From GCA-002282575 sp964493995 (lineage in GTDB: Bacteria; Pseudomonadota; Gammaproteobacteria; Thiomicrospirales; Thiomicrospiraceae): 23,499 nucleotides of DNA. The stretch is from positions 1 through 23,499 of the forward strand of contig CAZBQD010000031.1 in NCBI GenBank assembly GCA_964493995.1, read 5' to 3'. The translations under genes were made by a program, and so were the position numbers. Shown piece by piece: positions 14,064-23,176 of this stretch (its first letter is position 1; every line of letters starts with the position of its first letter). The notes beneath the pieces were generated by a model that worked only from the letters and a program-made list of their open reading frames with translations, did not search any database and was not told where the DNA came from.

Positions 14064-15556
14064 ACTCTTCAAAAACAAATTCCTCCCTCCTCACCATTGC
14101 TGGGCACGACCCCTCTAGCGGGGCGGGGGTGTCTGCCGATATGGCGGCAGCCAATGCCTTGGGTGTGCCTTGTTGTAGTGCTATTACTGCACTGACGATT
14201 CAAAACTCGCAAGGCGTTTCGGCGGTTCATCCTGTGTTGCCGAGCATCTTACAAGCGCAAGTCGAAGCGATTCTGGCGGATATGCCGATTGCCGCCATTA
14301 AAATTGGCATGATCGGCAGTCGAGCGATGGTGTCGCGTTTGGTGAATATCTTGGCGGATGTGACCGTGCCGATTGTGTTAGATACCGTGTTTAAGGCGAG
14401 TCTGGGTGAGGATTTGCTGGAAAGCGGTGCAAGGCTGATGTTCACCACGCGTCTATTGCCGATGGCAAGGCTCATCACGCCCAATATTCCCGAAGCAGAA
14501 CAACTTACCGGATTGAGTATTCACAATCGAGAGCAACAACTGGCTGCTGCACAAGCTTTGTTGACGATGGGAGCGCAAGCGGTGCTGCTGAAAGGCGGAC
14601 ATTTTGACGATGCGCTCGCCGCCGATGTGCTGCTTGAACGGGGTAAGTCGCCGTTATGGTTGATGGCGCCGCAGTTGTCGTCGGTGCACAGTCATGGTTC
14701 TGGCTGTGTCTTAGCGAGCAGTATTGCCGCTGGCTTGGTGCAAGGCGTGTCTTTAGTGTCGGCGGTGGTGCAAGCCAAAGCGCGCGTGCATGACGGTATT
14801 GCTCATAGTCAGGTATTGGGACAAGGGGTGGGCGCGGTGGCGATCTTGGGTTGGCAGCCCTGTGCAACGCATTTTCCTTGGTTGCAGACTGGTGATACCC
14901 CCGTTGCCCTAGCTAGCCCATTTCCTGCGATGCATCAGTCGATGGGACTTTATCCGATTGTGGATTGTGCGCATAAGCTAATCCCTTTACTCGAAGCGGG
15001 TTGTCGTACCTTGCAATTACGAGTGAAGTCAGACGATGTGGGGTTGATTAAACAGCAGATTGAGCGAGCGGTCTCCATTTGCCAAGATTATGATGACAGT
15101 CAACTGTTTATTAACGATCATTGGCGTTTGGCGATACAAGCTGGTGCTTTTGGTGTGCATTTGGGGCAGGAGGATTGGCAGGGTTTGTCGTTAGCTGAGC
15201 AGCAACAGTTACGTGCGAGTGGTTGTCGATTGGGGTTAAGTTCGCATAACTTGGCAGAAATGGCGCTGGCGCATGCCGCTCGTCCGAGTTATATTGCCAT
15301 TGGTCCTTTATTTGGCACCACCAGTAAGCAGATTGACCACCCAGCGGTTGGCTTAAAAAATTTGGCGGATTGGTTGCGGTGGTTATCACCGGCCTATCCC
15401 GTGGTGACCATTGGTGGTATTGAATTGGCGCATGTGGCAGCGGTGAAAGCTTGTGGAGTGGATGGCATTGCCGTCATTGGTGCCGTCAAAGCGGCTACGC
15501 CAGAACAAGTGATAGCAAAAGCAGAGGCTTTGTTAGCCGCTTGGCATTTAAGCTAA
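14060..15556 (+). CDS. thiDE: Bifunctional HMP(-P) kinase / thiamine-phosphate synthase (ThiD-ThiE fusion)
   Basis: A 498-residue fusion. Residues 1 to about 265 are ThiD, which phosphorylates HMP and HMP phosphate: the start TIAGHDPSSGAGVSADMAA, ITALTIQNSQGV, and the anion-hole GSGC in HSHGSGCVLASSIAAGL. From about residue 295 to the end is ThiE, which joins HMP diphosphate and thiazole phosphate into thiamine phosphate: GLYPIVD, TLQLRVK, FINDHWRLAIQAGAFGVHLGQED, YIAIGPLFGTTSK and VTIGGIELAHVAAVKACGVDGIAVIGAV. The fusion order D then E is clear. It completes the pathway of thiC, thiO, thiS and thiG. The start overlaps the Fic stop. Its stop overlaps, tail to tail, the last codon of the opposite-strand gene at 15553. 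Confidence 0.95.
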   Translation: MNSSKTNSSLLTIAGHDPSSGAGVSADMAAANALGVPCCSAITALTIQNSQGVSAVHPVLPSILQAQVEAILADMPIAAIKIGMIGSRAMVSRLVNILADVTVPIVLDTVFKASLGEDLLESGARLMFTTRLLPMARLITPNIPEAEQLTGLSIHNREQQLAAAQALLTMGAQAVLLKGGHFDDALAADVLLERGKSPLWLMAPQLSSVHSHGSGCVLASSIAAGLVQGVSLVSAVVQAKARVHDGIAHSQVLGQGVGAVAILGWQPCATHFPWLQTGDTPVALASPFPAMHQSMGLYPIVDCAHKLIPLLEAGCRTLQLRVKSDDVGLIKQQIERAVSICQDYDDSQLFINDHWRLAIQAGAFGVHLGQEDWQGLSLAEQQQLRASGCRLGLSSHNLAEMALAHAARPSYIAIGPLFGTTSKQIDHPAVGLKNLADWLRWLSPAYPVVTIGGIELAHVAAVKACGVDGIAVIGAVKAATPEQVIAKAEALLAAWHLS

Positions 15557-15810
15557 TCGGGCTGAGTCAATCGTTCTAATTCGTGCAAATAGACCAGCGC
15601 TTCGTCTCGACTTTGTCCGCACATAGTTACACTGGGTTGTAAGCTGCCGCAAACAGCGGGACGTTCGGGTTGGCCAAAGAGTTCACACAAATAGTCAGCG
15701 GTTAAATGGGCGCAAGCAATGCCAGCGGGTTTGCCTTGTGGCATTTTCGGTAGCGGTGTTGAAATCGACGGCGCGATGCAACAAGCGGCACAACGACTAC
15801 GACACTGCAT
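15553..15810 (-). CDS. YkgJ-family cysteine cluster protein
   Basis: An 85-residue protein with an N-terminal cysteine cluster, MQCRSRCAACCIAP, and further cysteines at IACAHL, YLCELFG and AVCGSL, followed by TMCGQSRDEALVYLHELE. This is the pattern of the YkgJ/UPF0153 zinc- or iron-binding family of unknown function. The start codon lies inside the last codons of waaA (14-bp overlap), so it is probably translated from the same mRNA. Its TAG overlaps the thiDE TAA on the opposite strand. Confidence 0.82.
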   Translation of the reverse strand: MQCRSRCAACCIAPSISTPLPKMPQGKPAGIACAHLTADYLCELFGQPERPAVCGSLQPSVTMCGQSRDEALVYLHELERLTQPD

Positions 15811-17017
15811 GAAGTTGCTCCAAAGCCGTCACTGCATTGGCTAAAATGTGTTGTTGATGCTGAACAAGCCAAGCTTGCCCTGCCAGCGCTCCAGCCTCTC
15901 TCAATTCCTGATGGGCTAGATAATAGTGAATTTGCGCCATCAGGTCGTCGAAATGTTCGACTTGCACTAAAGCCCCCAGTGGCGCTAAATGACTTACTTC
16001 TTCTGCAAAGTCGCGCATGTCTGGCCCAGATAACACCAGCTTCGCTAATCGAATCGCCTCAAGTGGATTTTGTCCGCCTTTTGGCGCAAAGCTGCCACCC
16101 ATCACCACCAGTTCGGCATGAGCCATCCAAGCGGTCAATTCGCCAAAGGTATCGGCGAGTAAAATGCCTTGCGTGTGTTCTGCGTTTTGGCTGCGTTGGC
16201 TGAAAGCAATACCCGCTTGGGTGAATTGTTTCACGAGATCTGGCGCCCGCTTGGGATGACGCGGCACGATAACGAGTGTTGGCAGTTCAGCGCAGGCGTG
16301 CCAGCGTTTAGCCAACTCGATCTCTTCAGGATCATGGCTAGAAGCCAAGAGCACATAAGGCTGCTTCAACAGTGGCGGTGGGTTATCTGGCGCTTTGTCG
16401 CACCATTTCAAATTACCCATGACCTGAATGTGATCGCCATTAACGCCCAACTGACGAAAGTCTCGCTCATCTTGTTCATTGCGGCAGAGAATGTGACTGA
16501 CTCGCTCATTCAATAACGCGACCAATAGCTGGCGCCACCAATGGGGTGCAGAAAGAGTTTTATGCGTGATGCGCGCGTTGATCAGGCGGATGATTCGACC
16601 CTGTTGATGCGCTAACTGAATGAGGTTTGGCCAGAACTCCGTCTCGACCAAGGTCAGATTCGGGCAGTCAAGCGATGTTAAAAAACGTTGTATCGTCCAG
16701 CGCCAATCCAACGGCAATAACCTTAGTTGAATGTGATGAAGTGACCCAAAGCGACGCTGCGCCTGCTCTAATCCTGTCGCTGTAAAAGTGGTGATTAGCA
16801 AGGATTTGCCTTGTTGTTGCAATGCTTGTACCACAGGTGCAATGGCATTGATTTCACCAACAGATGCACAGTGAAACCAATGATCGGCTTGAATGGGCGT
16901 GGTTTGCCCTAAGCGGGCGCGCAAAATAGACAAGTTTTTATGTTGCCATGCTTCTCGCAATAGCCAGCCGAATAGGAGCGGACTGACAAGCGAGAGCAAC
17001 AGTCGATAAAGCAACAA
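15797..17017 (-). CDS. waaA: 3-deoxy-D-manno-octulosonic acid (Kdo) transferase WaaA
   Basis: Membrane-associated glycosyltransferase that adds Kdo to lipid IVA in lipopolysaccharide synthesis. The 406-residue protein has an N-terminal membrane-associated helix (LLYRLLLSLVSPLLFGWLL). The acceptor-domain block WFHCASVGEINA carries the catalytic glutamate. Then come LVETEFWPNL, RIIRLINARI, VMGNLKWCD, VIVPRHPKR, and the donor-site VVMGGSFAPKGGQNPLEAI. Length is slightly shorter than the usual 420 or so but no block is missing. It starts 10 bp after the PCu(A)C gene, so it shares a transcript with the copper genes, an unexpected partner. It overlaps the YkgJ-type gene at its 3' end. Confidence 0.95.
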   Translation of the reverse strand: MLLYRLLLSLVSPLLFGWLLREAWQHKNLSILRARLGQTTPIQADHWFHCASVGEINAIAPVVQALQQQGKSLLITTFTATGLEQAQRRFGSLHHIQLRLLPLDWRWTIQRFLTSLDCPNLTLVETEFWPNLIQLAHQQGRIIRLINARITHKTLSAPHWWRQLLVALLNERVSHILCRNEQDERDFRQLGVNGDHIQVMGNLKWCDKAPDNPPPLLKQPYVLLASSHDPEEIELAKRWHACAELPTLVIVPRHPKRAPDLVKQFTQAGIAFSQRSQNAEHTQGILLADTFGELTAWMAHAELVVMGGSFAPKGGQNPLEAIRLAKLVLSGPDMRDFAEEVSHLAPLGALVQVEHFDDLMAQIHYYLAHQELREAGALAGQAWLVQHQQHILANAVTALEQLHAVS

Positions 17018-17027
17018 GGCGCTTGCC

Positions 17028-17486
17028 TTAGTGCTTCATCATCGGCATTTTGTGCATCATGTCTTTGCGTTTGTAAACGCTGGTGTTGACCATGATTTTT
17101 TGACCATTATCGAGCGTTAATTCAATGGGAATGACATCGCCCGCTTTGCTTGGTTGTTGCACGCCAATGAGCATGATGTGGTAACCGCCCGGTTTCAGCT
17201 CTAAACTGCCTTTGGCCGGAATGGTTAAGAAGGGTTGCGCAATCATTTTGTGCATGCCATTTTCTTCAATCGATTCGTGCAATTCAACGCGATCAAAATT
17301 CGGTGCGCTGGCTTTCATCACTTTTACGGCTTGGGCATCGCTGTTCTCGATGGTCATGAAGGCGCCCATGGCTTGTGCCGTGGGCGGCGCTTCCGGAATC
17401 CAGGCTTCTTTAACGCTCACATCGGCTAAAGCGATGGTTGGCAGGGCTAGGCTAAGCGCCAATAGGTGTTTCAGTGAGTTCATCAA
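17028..17486 (-). CDS. Periplasmic copper chaperone PCu(A)C
   Basis: A 152-residue exported protein with an N-terminal signal peptide (residues 1 to about 21, ending ALA-D). The copper(I) site H-x10-M-x21-H-x-M is exact: H70, M81, H103 and M105. An extra Met/His-rich tail (KDMMHKMPMMKH) may bind further copper. PCu(A)C proteins load the CuA site of cytochrome oxidases, shown for the Thermus ba3 enzyme, alongside Sco. AAGGAA lies just upstream on this strand. The gene follows sco by 36 bp and precedes waaA by 10 bp. The chromosomal company of a CuA-containing oxidase supports this role. Confidence 0.93.
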   Translation of the reverse strand: MMNSLKHLLALSLALPTIALADVSVKEAWIPEAPPTAQAMGAFMTIENSDAQAVKVMKASAPNFDRVELHESIEENGMHKMIAQPFLTIPAKGSLELKPGGYHIMLIGVQQPSKAGDVIPIELTLDNGQKIMVNTSVYKRKDMMHKMPMMKH

Positions 17487-17522
17487 TTACATTCCTTCAA
17501 GGATGGGTTTATTGTGGTTAAG

Positions 17523-18194
17523 TTATTCGGGTACAACGGTACTAAAGGCTTTGGCCATGGCCACTGGGTCGTGCGGAGTCGGGAAAACACCCACGGCGCG
17601 ACCTTGCGGGTCAACTAATAAAATCGAGGTGGTGTGGTTAATGAGGTAGTTGTTTTGATCGGGTTGACCATGCTCATCGAATTGGGCGACTTTATCCCAA
17701 GCCGCACCGATGGGTTGAGCCATAATGCGCAGTTCGCTTTCTTCACCCGAAACGGCTTGGATGGTGGCGTCAAAGTAATCAACAAACTGGCTTAAACGAT
17801 CTGGCGTATCACGCTGTTGATCGACAGACACAAACAATACACCGTGTTTGGTCTTAACTTGCTGTTCGCGCAGTTGTTCTAGCACACCAGCCAGCGCTGT
17901 TAGCTCCGTTGGGCAAATGTCAGGACAAAGAGTGTAGCCAAAATAGAGAAAAGTCCATTGCTTTTTCAGTTGGTTAAAGTCAAACGGCTTGCCTTGTTTG
18001 TCAATCAGGCTGGCGCTGGGAATGGGGATAGGGTGAGGAAATATCTTCAACACACTGGCATCGATTTTATTGGCTAAACGCGGATCATGGTTCATCCACT
18101 TGACGCTTACTGCAATGGCTAAAATCATAAAAAAGCCCGCTAAAATAGCCAGTCCCATCCAGAGATTTTTTTTGCTGGTTGCTGTTTCGTTCAT
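17523..18194 (-). CDS. Sco family copper/thiol protein
   Basis: A 223-residue protein anchored by one N-terminal membrane helix (about 11-33), with a periplasmic thioredoxin-like domain. The copper- and redox-active residues are C90 and C94 in the CPDICPT motif, with the distal H187 in LINHTTSILLVD. Sco proteins reduce and/or metallate the CuA site of cytochrome oxidase subunit II. An AGGAAA lies shortly ahead of the ATG. It is the middle gene of a copper module (P-type ATPase, Sco, PCu(A)C), next to an oxidase that needs exactly this assembly. Confidence 0.94.
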   Translation of the reverse strand: MNETATSKKNLWMGLAILAGFFMILAIAVSVKWMNHDPRLANKIDASVLKIFPHPIPIPSASLIDKQGKPFDFNQLKKQWTFLYFGYTLCPDICPTELTALAGVLEQLREQQVKTKHGVLFVSVDQQRDTPDRLSQFVDYFDATIQAVSGEESELRIMAQPIGAAWDKVAQFDEHGQPDQNNYLINHTTSILLVDPQGRAVGVFPTPHDPVAMAKAFSTVVPE

Positions 18195-18226
18195 GGTGTT
18201 TCCTGAGTCAATTCATAAATAGGGGG

Positions 18227-18268
18227 TAACGATTTAATCTTAACGATTTAATCTTAACGCTTTAATCT
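18227..18268. repeat. Three tandem copies of a 14-bp repeat at the end of the copper ATPase gene
   Basis: The unit TAACGATTTAATCT occurs at 18227-18240 and 18241-18254, and with one change at 18255-18268. The third copy and the edge of the second encode the last residues (LRLKR) and the stop of the ATPase; the others lie in the gap to sco. It looks like local slippage duplication. Confidence 0.9.
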
Positions 18269-20683
18269 TAGCGCATTGGCCACGACGAATAAAGAACTGG
18301 CCGACATGCCAATGGCCGCTATCCAAGGCGTAATGTAGCCAAAAGCGGCAAAAGGAATAGCCAGTAGATTATAAGCCAATGCCCAAAATAGGTTTTGGTT
18401 AATAATGCGTTGAGAACGTTTTGCCAGCTGATCGGCTTCGATTACGGTCATTAATCGATGCCCCATCAGCAATAAATCGCTGTGCAGTTGGGCAAAGTCG
18501 CTGGCATGATTAAATGAGATGGCGACATCGGCAGCGGCAAGGGTGGGGGCATCATTAATACCATCGCCAATCATCAGCACACGATGACCCTGTTGTTGCG
18601 CTTGTTGAATCCACACCAATTTGTCATCGGGTAAGAGTCCACCATGATAGCTGTTGATGCCAAGTTGTTGCGCGACACTGGCAACGGTGGCGGCATCGTC
18701 GCCACTGAGCATGACGATTTGTTTGAATCGTTGCGATTGTTGTAAGCGTTCAATAAATGGATGAGCGTCTTCGCGTAACGGGTCGGCCAGAACAAACAAG
18801 GCTTGTGCTTGACGCGCTTTAGCCAGCATGACGATGGTCGCACCACTCTGTTGTTGTGACTTGATCCATGCTTGAATATCATCGTTTAATGCCAGATGAG
18901 TACAAAAGTCAGGCTTGCCAATGCGCCAGAATTCGCCATCAATCCTGCCCTCAATGCCTTGGCTGGGAAAATGCCTTAAGTCGCTGACCACAACCGAGTT
19001 TGCTGAATCGGCATGGCGAAGGGCATAGGCTAAGGGGTGTTCGCTCTGACTTTCTAAGGCGTTGGCGATGCGCTTAGCTTGTGCTTCACTCAGCTCAGTT
19101 AAGAGTCTGACTTCAGTTAAGCGTGGTTGACCTTCCGTGAGCGTACCCGTTTTATCGAGCACCAACACATCGGTTTTCGGTAAGGCGGCTAAGGCATTCA
19201 TATTCATGGGAATCATGCCGATTTCACTCACTCGACCTGCGGCGATGGCTAATGCCACGGGTGTTGCCAAAGCCAGCGCACAGGGGCAAGTGATAATGAG
19301 TACAGCAATGGTGTTGGGCAAGGCTTGAGCGCTATCTAGCCAAGCCCAGGCCAACAGCGTCATAAAGGCAATAGCCAGCACCAATAAAATAAAAGGTGCG
19401 GAAATACGATCGGCAAATTGCGCTAAGGCAGGTTTTTGCGTCAAGGCTTGGCGCATCAGTTCCTGCAAGCTAGAGGTGGTCGAATGACTGCTGGTTTTTT
19501 CCACCCGCATTTCTAAGGGTTGATCTAGGCTTAAACTGCCAGCCCTGAGCCAATCACCGGTTTGTTTGGGCAAGGGTTTAGACTCGCCCGTTAAATGCGC
19601 TTCGTTAATCAGGGCGGCGGAAGAGGTGAGCACACCATCAACCGGAATGGTTTGTCCGGCTAGCACGCGAATACGATCGCCGATGGCTAAATCCATCACC
19701 GCAACCGTTTCGGCATCAGTATCGGTAAGCCTGGTCGCCGTCGGTGGAATAATGCGCAAGAGGCGGTCGAGCTTATCGGTAGCGGCCAAGCGTCCTTTCA
19801 GTTCAAATACCCTTGCCAGCAGCACAAAGAAAATGAACATGCCGATGGAATCAAAATAGACGGCTTCGTCGTGCACAATCGTGCCCCATAAGCTGCCACC
19901 CCAAGCGGCCACCAGCCCTAAAACAATAGGCACATCCATGCCCAGTTTACGTTGCTGTAAATCACGCCATGCCCCGACAAAGAAGTCAGCTCCCGAATAG
20001 ACGAGCATCACTGAGGTGACAATGAGTGTTGACCAGCGCCCAATGATTTCCCATAAGGGCAGTTGGCCATCGGCCTGATAGCCACCCATCCAATAGGTGG
20101 CAATGGAAAAGCCCATGATTTGCATGCCCAGTAGGCCAGCAAAGAGCATTTTTTCAATACTGCGATGTTTTTCTGACTCAAGCAGTTGCTCTCGATGCAC
20201 GGGATCATAAGGATGGGCGATGTAGCCAATGGCAGCAATCGCTTCTAATATCTGACTGAGCTGGATTTGCTCCGTGTCCCAAGTCACACTGGCTTGGTGA
20301 CTGGTATAGTCCAGTTGCACATCAATGACGCCAGGCAGGGCACGCAGATGTTGTTCGTTCAACCACAAACAAGCGGCGCAACGAATGTTTTCTAAAATCA
20401 GTGAAGCCTGCGCTTGCTTACCCTGATGACGCACAAAGGCATCTTGTATTTCGGGTCGGTCGTACAAACTGAGGTTTTTCAAAATGTCAGGTAATACCTG
20501 AGCATTGATGACGCCCTCGCTATCGCGATGACGGTAGAATTCTTCAAAGCCATTTTCCACAATGGTTTGACAGGCTAACTGGCAGCCATGACAGCAAAAC
20601 TCACGCGTTTCTCCCAGAACCGGATAGGTAATGGATAGCTGTTCAGCAATAGGAAGCCCGCAGTGGTAGCAATGCTTTGACAT
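18254..20683 (-). CDS. Copper-transporting P1B-type ATPase (CcoI/CopA2-like)
   Basis: Inner-membrane copper exporter of about 809 residues; this type delivers copper to cytochrome oxidase rather than giving copper resistance. The N-terminus has a cysteine-rich domain (HCYHCGLP, EFCCHGCQLAC) typical of the FixI/CcoI branch, then a heavy-metal domain with CAAC near residue 100. Membrane helices follow, then the transport motif CPC near 465, the phosphorylation site DKTGTLTEG near 508 and GDGINDAP near 704. The ATG at 20683 (MSKHCYHCG) is chosen. An in-frame TTG at 20716 lies inside the terminator hairpin of the preceding gene, so it is unlikely. Sco starts 59 bp downstream. The last codons lie in a 14-bp tandem repeat. 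Confidence 0.94.
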   Translation of the reverse strand: MSKHCYHCGLPIAEQLSITYPVLGETREFCCHGCQLACQTIVENGFEEFYRHRDSEGVINAQVLPDILKNLSLYDRPEIQDAFVRHQGKQAQASLILENIRCAACLWLNEQHLRALPGVIDVQLDYTSHQASVTWDTEQIQLSQILEAIAAIGYIAHPYDPVHREQLLESEKHRSIEKMLFAGLLGMQIMGFSIATYWMGGYQADGQLPLWEIIGRWSTLIVTSVMLVYSGADFFVGAWRDLQQRKLGMDVPIVLGLVAAWGGSLWGTIVHDEAVYFDSIGMFIFFVLLARVFELKGRLAATDKLDRLLRIIPPTATRLTDTDAETVAVMDLAIGDRIRVLAGQTIPVDGVLTSSAALINEAHLTGESKPLPKQTGDWLRAGSLSLDQPLEMRVEKTSSHSTTSSLQELMRQALTQKPALAQFADRISAPFILLVLAIAFMTLLAWAWLDSAQALPNTIAVLIITCPCALALATPVALAIAAGRVSEIGMIPMNMNALAALPKTDVLVLDKTGTLTEGQPRLTEVRLLTELSEAQAKRIANALESQSEHPLAYALRHADSANSVVVSDLRHFPSQGIEGRIDGEFWRIGKPDFCTHLALNDDIQAWIKSQQQSGATIVMLAKARQAQALFVLADPLREDAHPFIERLQQSQRFKQIVMLSGDDAATVASVAQQLGINSYHGGLLPDDKLVWIQQAQQQGHRVLMIGDGINDAPTLAAADVAISFNHASDFAQLHSDLLLMGHRLMTVIEADQLAKRSQRIINQNLFWALAYNLLAIPFAAFGYITPWIAAIGMSASSLFVVANALRLKR

Positions 20684-20713
20684 AATAAGACGTGTGTTTC
20701 CAGAGGAGAGAAA

Positions 20714-20743
20714 CAAGAAACGCTTCTAAAGAAGCGTTTCTTG
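20714..20743 (-). terminator. Intrinsic terminator after the cytochrome c gene
   Basis: CAAGAAACGCTTC (20714-20726), loop TAAA (20727-20730), then the perfect reverse complement (20731-20743): a 13-bp stem. Read on the minus strand it is followed by TTTCTC. It sits 8 bases past the cytochrome c stop and separates the oxidase genes from the copper-assembly genes. The stem is palindromic, but the T-run supports the minus direction. Confidence 0.85.
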
Positions 20744-20750
20744 TCGAAGA

Positions 20751-21482
20751 TTACTTCGCAGTCATGCCTGCGTAGTAGTGAGCCATCGCCTCGATTTCGG
20801 CATCGGTGAGGTCTTTTGCAATCAGACGCATACGAGCGTAAACGTCATTTTTGCGTGTGCCATCACGATACTCTTGCATCGTTTTGATGAAGTACTCAGG
20901 TGGCATGCCAGCCAGAGCAGGTGTGTCAGTAATCGAGCCTTCGCCCTTGCTACCATGGCAAGATTGACAAGGCGCAATGAAACGAGAGCCATCACCACGC
21001 ACGATCATTTTACTGGCGTCTTTGGCTTTAGCCGCATCGTGTGTGACCCCAACCGGCAAGGTCGGCAAGGGGAAGCTGGCGTAGTATTTCGCCAAGTCGG
21101 CCATATCCTGATCCGACAAAGGCATCACCGCCAACTGCATCAGTTGGTTGTGTGCCGTACCAGCGCGTTTGCCATCTTTATAGTCTTTCAACATTTTGAA
21201 CGTATATTCAGCACGTTGTCCGGCTACTGAAGGCCAGTTAGGTGAGGGCGCAATACCCGCATGACCATGGCAAGAAGCACAGTAGGCTTCTGAATTCAAA
21301 CGCGCACCATTGCTGATGTCGCCTTTAGCAACGAAGCGCACCAATTCCGCTGTCCAAGCGACATTGGTAGATGGACCGCCTGCGGCGGCAGCTTTGCCAT
21401 GATCGTTGGCGAAAGCAGACGACGACAAGGTCATCGCCGCCACTAAGGCCGTTAATAAGGTTGTTTTTTGTACTGATTTCAT
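20751..21482 (-). CDS. Dihaem cytochrome c (c4-like)
   Basis: A 243-residue periplasmic protein with a signal peptide (cleavage after AFA, about residue 25) and two haem c attachment motifs, CASCH (68-72) and CQSCH (172-176). Each lies in a class I cytochrome fold with a likely distal methionine (MPLSDQDMADLAKYYA; YARMRLIAKDLTDAEIEAMAHYYAG). The two-domain layout resembles cytochrome c4. It starts two bases after the oxidase subunit I stop, so it is most likely the electron donor to this oxidase. The ATG at 21482 is chosen because a good signal peptide begins there; an in-frame GTG at 21497 would overlap subunit I. A terminator directly follows. Confidence 0.93.
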   Translation of the reverse strand: MKSVQKTTLLTALVAAMTLSSSAFANDHGKAAAAGGPSTNVAWTAELVRFVAKGDISNGARLNSEAYCASCHGHAGIAPSPNWPSVAGQRAEYTFKMLKDYKDGKRAGTAHNQLMQLAVMPLSDQDMADLAKYYASFPLPTLPVGVTHDAAKAKDASKMIVRGDGSRFIAPCQSCHGSKGEGSITDTPALAGMPPEYFIKTMQEYRDGTRKNDVYARMRLIAKDLTDAEIEAMAHYYAGMTAK

Positions 21483-21484
21483 TC

Positions 21485-23164
21485 TTAGTATCCCCACGGA
21501 ATCACGCCAGGCGTACCAATAAAGGCAAATTGCAGAATTGGGTAGCCGTAGCTGATGATCATGTATGCAAACATCGCCCAGTTCCAGAAAGTGAAGCTGT
21601 TCAACAAGTGAGGAACGCGAACCGGTGGGTGAATCGCTTGCGCGTACTCCACTTTCGCTTCCGCTTCACTGGCAGCAATGTTGCTCGAAGCCGTTTTGCA
21701 CAAGTTATAAATGAACATGAAACCAGACACCACAATCATCGACGCACCGATAATCATCAGTAACTCATAGGTACCCCAAGAGGCAACCATGTCTGGGAAC
21801 TGATCGTAAGGCGTTGAAGAGACGCGACGTGGCTGACCAGCCAGACCTAGCGCATGCCAAGGACCGGTTAATACCACCATGCCGACAGCGTAGAGCCACA
21901 ACTGCCAAACCGCCAGGGTCTTAGAGTAAAGCGCATGACCGGTGATTTTTGGCCATAACCAGTAAGCACCGGCTAGGTACATAATGACCGTCGTACCACC
22001 AAAAATCAGGTGGAAGTGACCTGTTACCCATTGTGTGTTGTGAACCATCACGTCCATTGAGTAGGAAGCGTTAATCACCCCACCCCAACCGCCAGCGGTG
22101 AGCATCAGTAGTGATAGCATACCAGCGAGTACGACAGGATTTTTCCAATCCAACGCCATAATCCAACCAAACAGACCTTTACCACCACGTAGGCGACCAG
22201 CGATTTCTAATGACGCAATCACGGTAAAGCCGGTAATGAAGGTTGGTACAGCAACCATGAAGGTACCGAACATGTGTAGTAATTTCCAACCCGCTGCTTG
22301 CATCGGGTCAAGGTACAAATGGTGGAAACCGATCGGTACGGAGAAAATGAACAGCATGACAAAAGAAATACGCGCCATCTCGTCAGAGAACAAGCGACCG
22401 CCCGCTTCTTTCGGCATAATGGTGTACATTACAATGTAAGCTGGGATTAACCAGAAATACACAATCGCATGCAGTGTCCAAGAGAAGAGGGTACGCGCCA
22501 AACCAGGATCGAGGGTTTCCATCACGCCCAATGAAACGGGGAGTAATTGGAATAAGGCTTCAGAAGCCACCCCTAAGCTTGTCCAACCCCACATTAAGGC
22601 ATTAATGGCGGTAGCGAACATGACCAAAGGTACGGGCTTACCTGGATTTTCACGTTTCCATTGCGTGAAACCAATCAGCATATCGGCTACCCAAAACCAT
22701 GAACCGACGACCAGCAGAGTCGCACCAACATAGAAAGCAGGGTGAGCCATTTCAGGCGGATAGAAGGTGTACAACACTGACGCCGTACCGGTTAGCATCG
22801 GCACTGCGGCAATGAGCGTACCAATTAAGCTAACCCAGAAACCCAGCCAGCCAAAGTAGGCTTTCTTGTTAATGCTGTGCGCCATGGTGTGATAACCAAA
22901 GCCCATGGCAAAGAAAGTGGTTAACACGAACGCCAATAACACACCGTGGGTGGTGGTCGAAGCAAAATAAACCGCCGTGCTTTCCAACCAAGGGAATAAA
23001 CCACTGCGTTCAGCCGCTTGGAAGAGTCCCATTGGCAAACCAACGACGAGCGCGATAAACGCCACACGCATTGCCCAAATGCCAAGGGAATTACCTGATG
23101 CTTTAACATCCGCATCAACGTGGCTGACACCACTGGCTGTTGATAATTGTGCAGTCATACTCAT
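21485..23164 (-). CDS. cbaA: b(o/a)3-type cytochrome c oxidase subunit I
   Basis: Catalytic subunit (559 residues, about 13 membrane helices) of a family B haem-copper oxidase that reduces oxygen to water. It is clearly ba3-like: low-spin haem ligand H73 in TTTHGVLLAF, the CuB histidine and cross-linking tyrosine in LHAIVYFWLIPAYIVMYTI, the CuB pair in PIGFHHLYLDP, and the haem ligands in WVTGHFHLIFGG. The characteristic AGRLRGGKGLFGWI is present. At the CuB helix Ala follows the His where Pro is usual. AAGGAG lies eight bases before the ATG. The subunit II gene ends 12 bp upstream and the cytochrome c gene follows, forming one operon. Family B enzymes are often high-affinity oxidases; that role here is inferred. 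Confidence 0.96.
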   Translation of the reverse strand: MSMTAQLSTASGVSHVDADVKASGNSLGIWAMRVAFIALVVGLPMGLFQAAERSGLFPWLESTAVYFASTTTHGVLLAFVLTTFFAMGFGYHTMAHSINKKAYFGWLGFWVSLIGTLIAAVPMLTGTASVLYTFYPPEMAHPAFYVGATLLVVGSWFWVADMLIGFTQWKRENPGKPVPLVMFATAINALMWGWTSLGVASEALFQLLPVSLGVMETLDPGLARTLFSWTLHAIVYFWLIPAYIVMYTIMPKEAGGRLFSDEMARISFVMLFIFSVPIGFHHLYLDPMQAAGWKLLHMFGTFMVAVPTFITGFTVIASLEIAGRLRGGKGLFGWIMALDWKNPVVLAGMLSLLMLTAGGWGGVINASYSMDVMVHNTQWVTGHFHLIFGGTTVIMYLAGAYWLWPKITGHALYSKTLAVWQLWLYAVGMVVLTGPWHALGLAGQPRRVSSTPYDQFPDMVASWGTYELLMIIGASMIVVSGFMFIYNLCKTASSNIAASEAEAKVEYAQAIHPPVRVPHLLNSFTFWNWAMFAYMIISYGYPILQFAFIGTPGVIPWGY

Positions 23165-23176
23165 GAAATCTGCTCC

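Noticed and set aside
20684..20716. Longer copper ATPase start at TTG 20716
   Set aside because: The TTG lies inside the 13-bp stem of the upstream terminator and the extra residues match nothing; ATG 20683 starts with the family's cysteine-rich domain.
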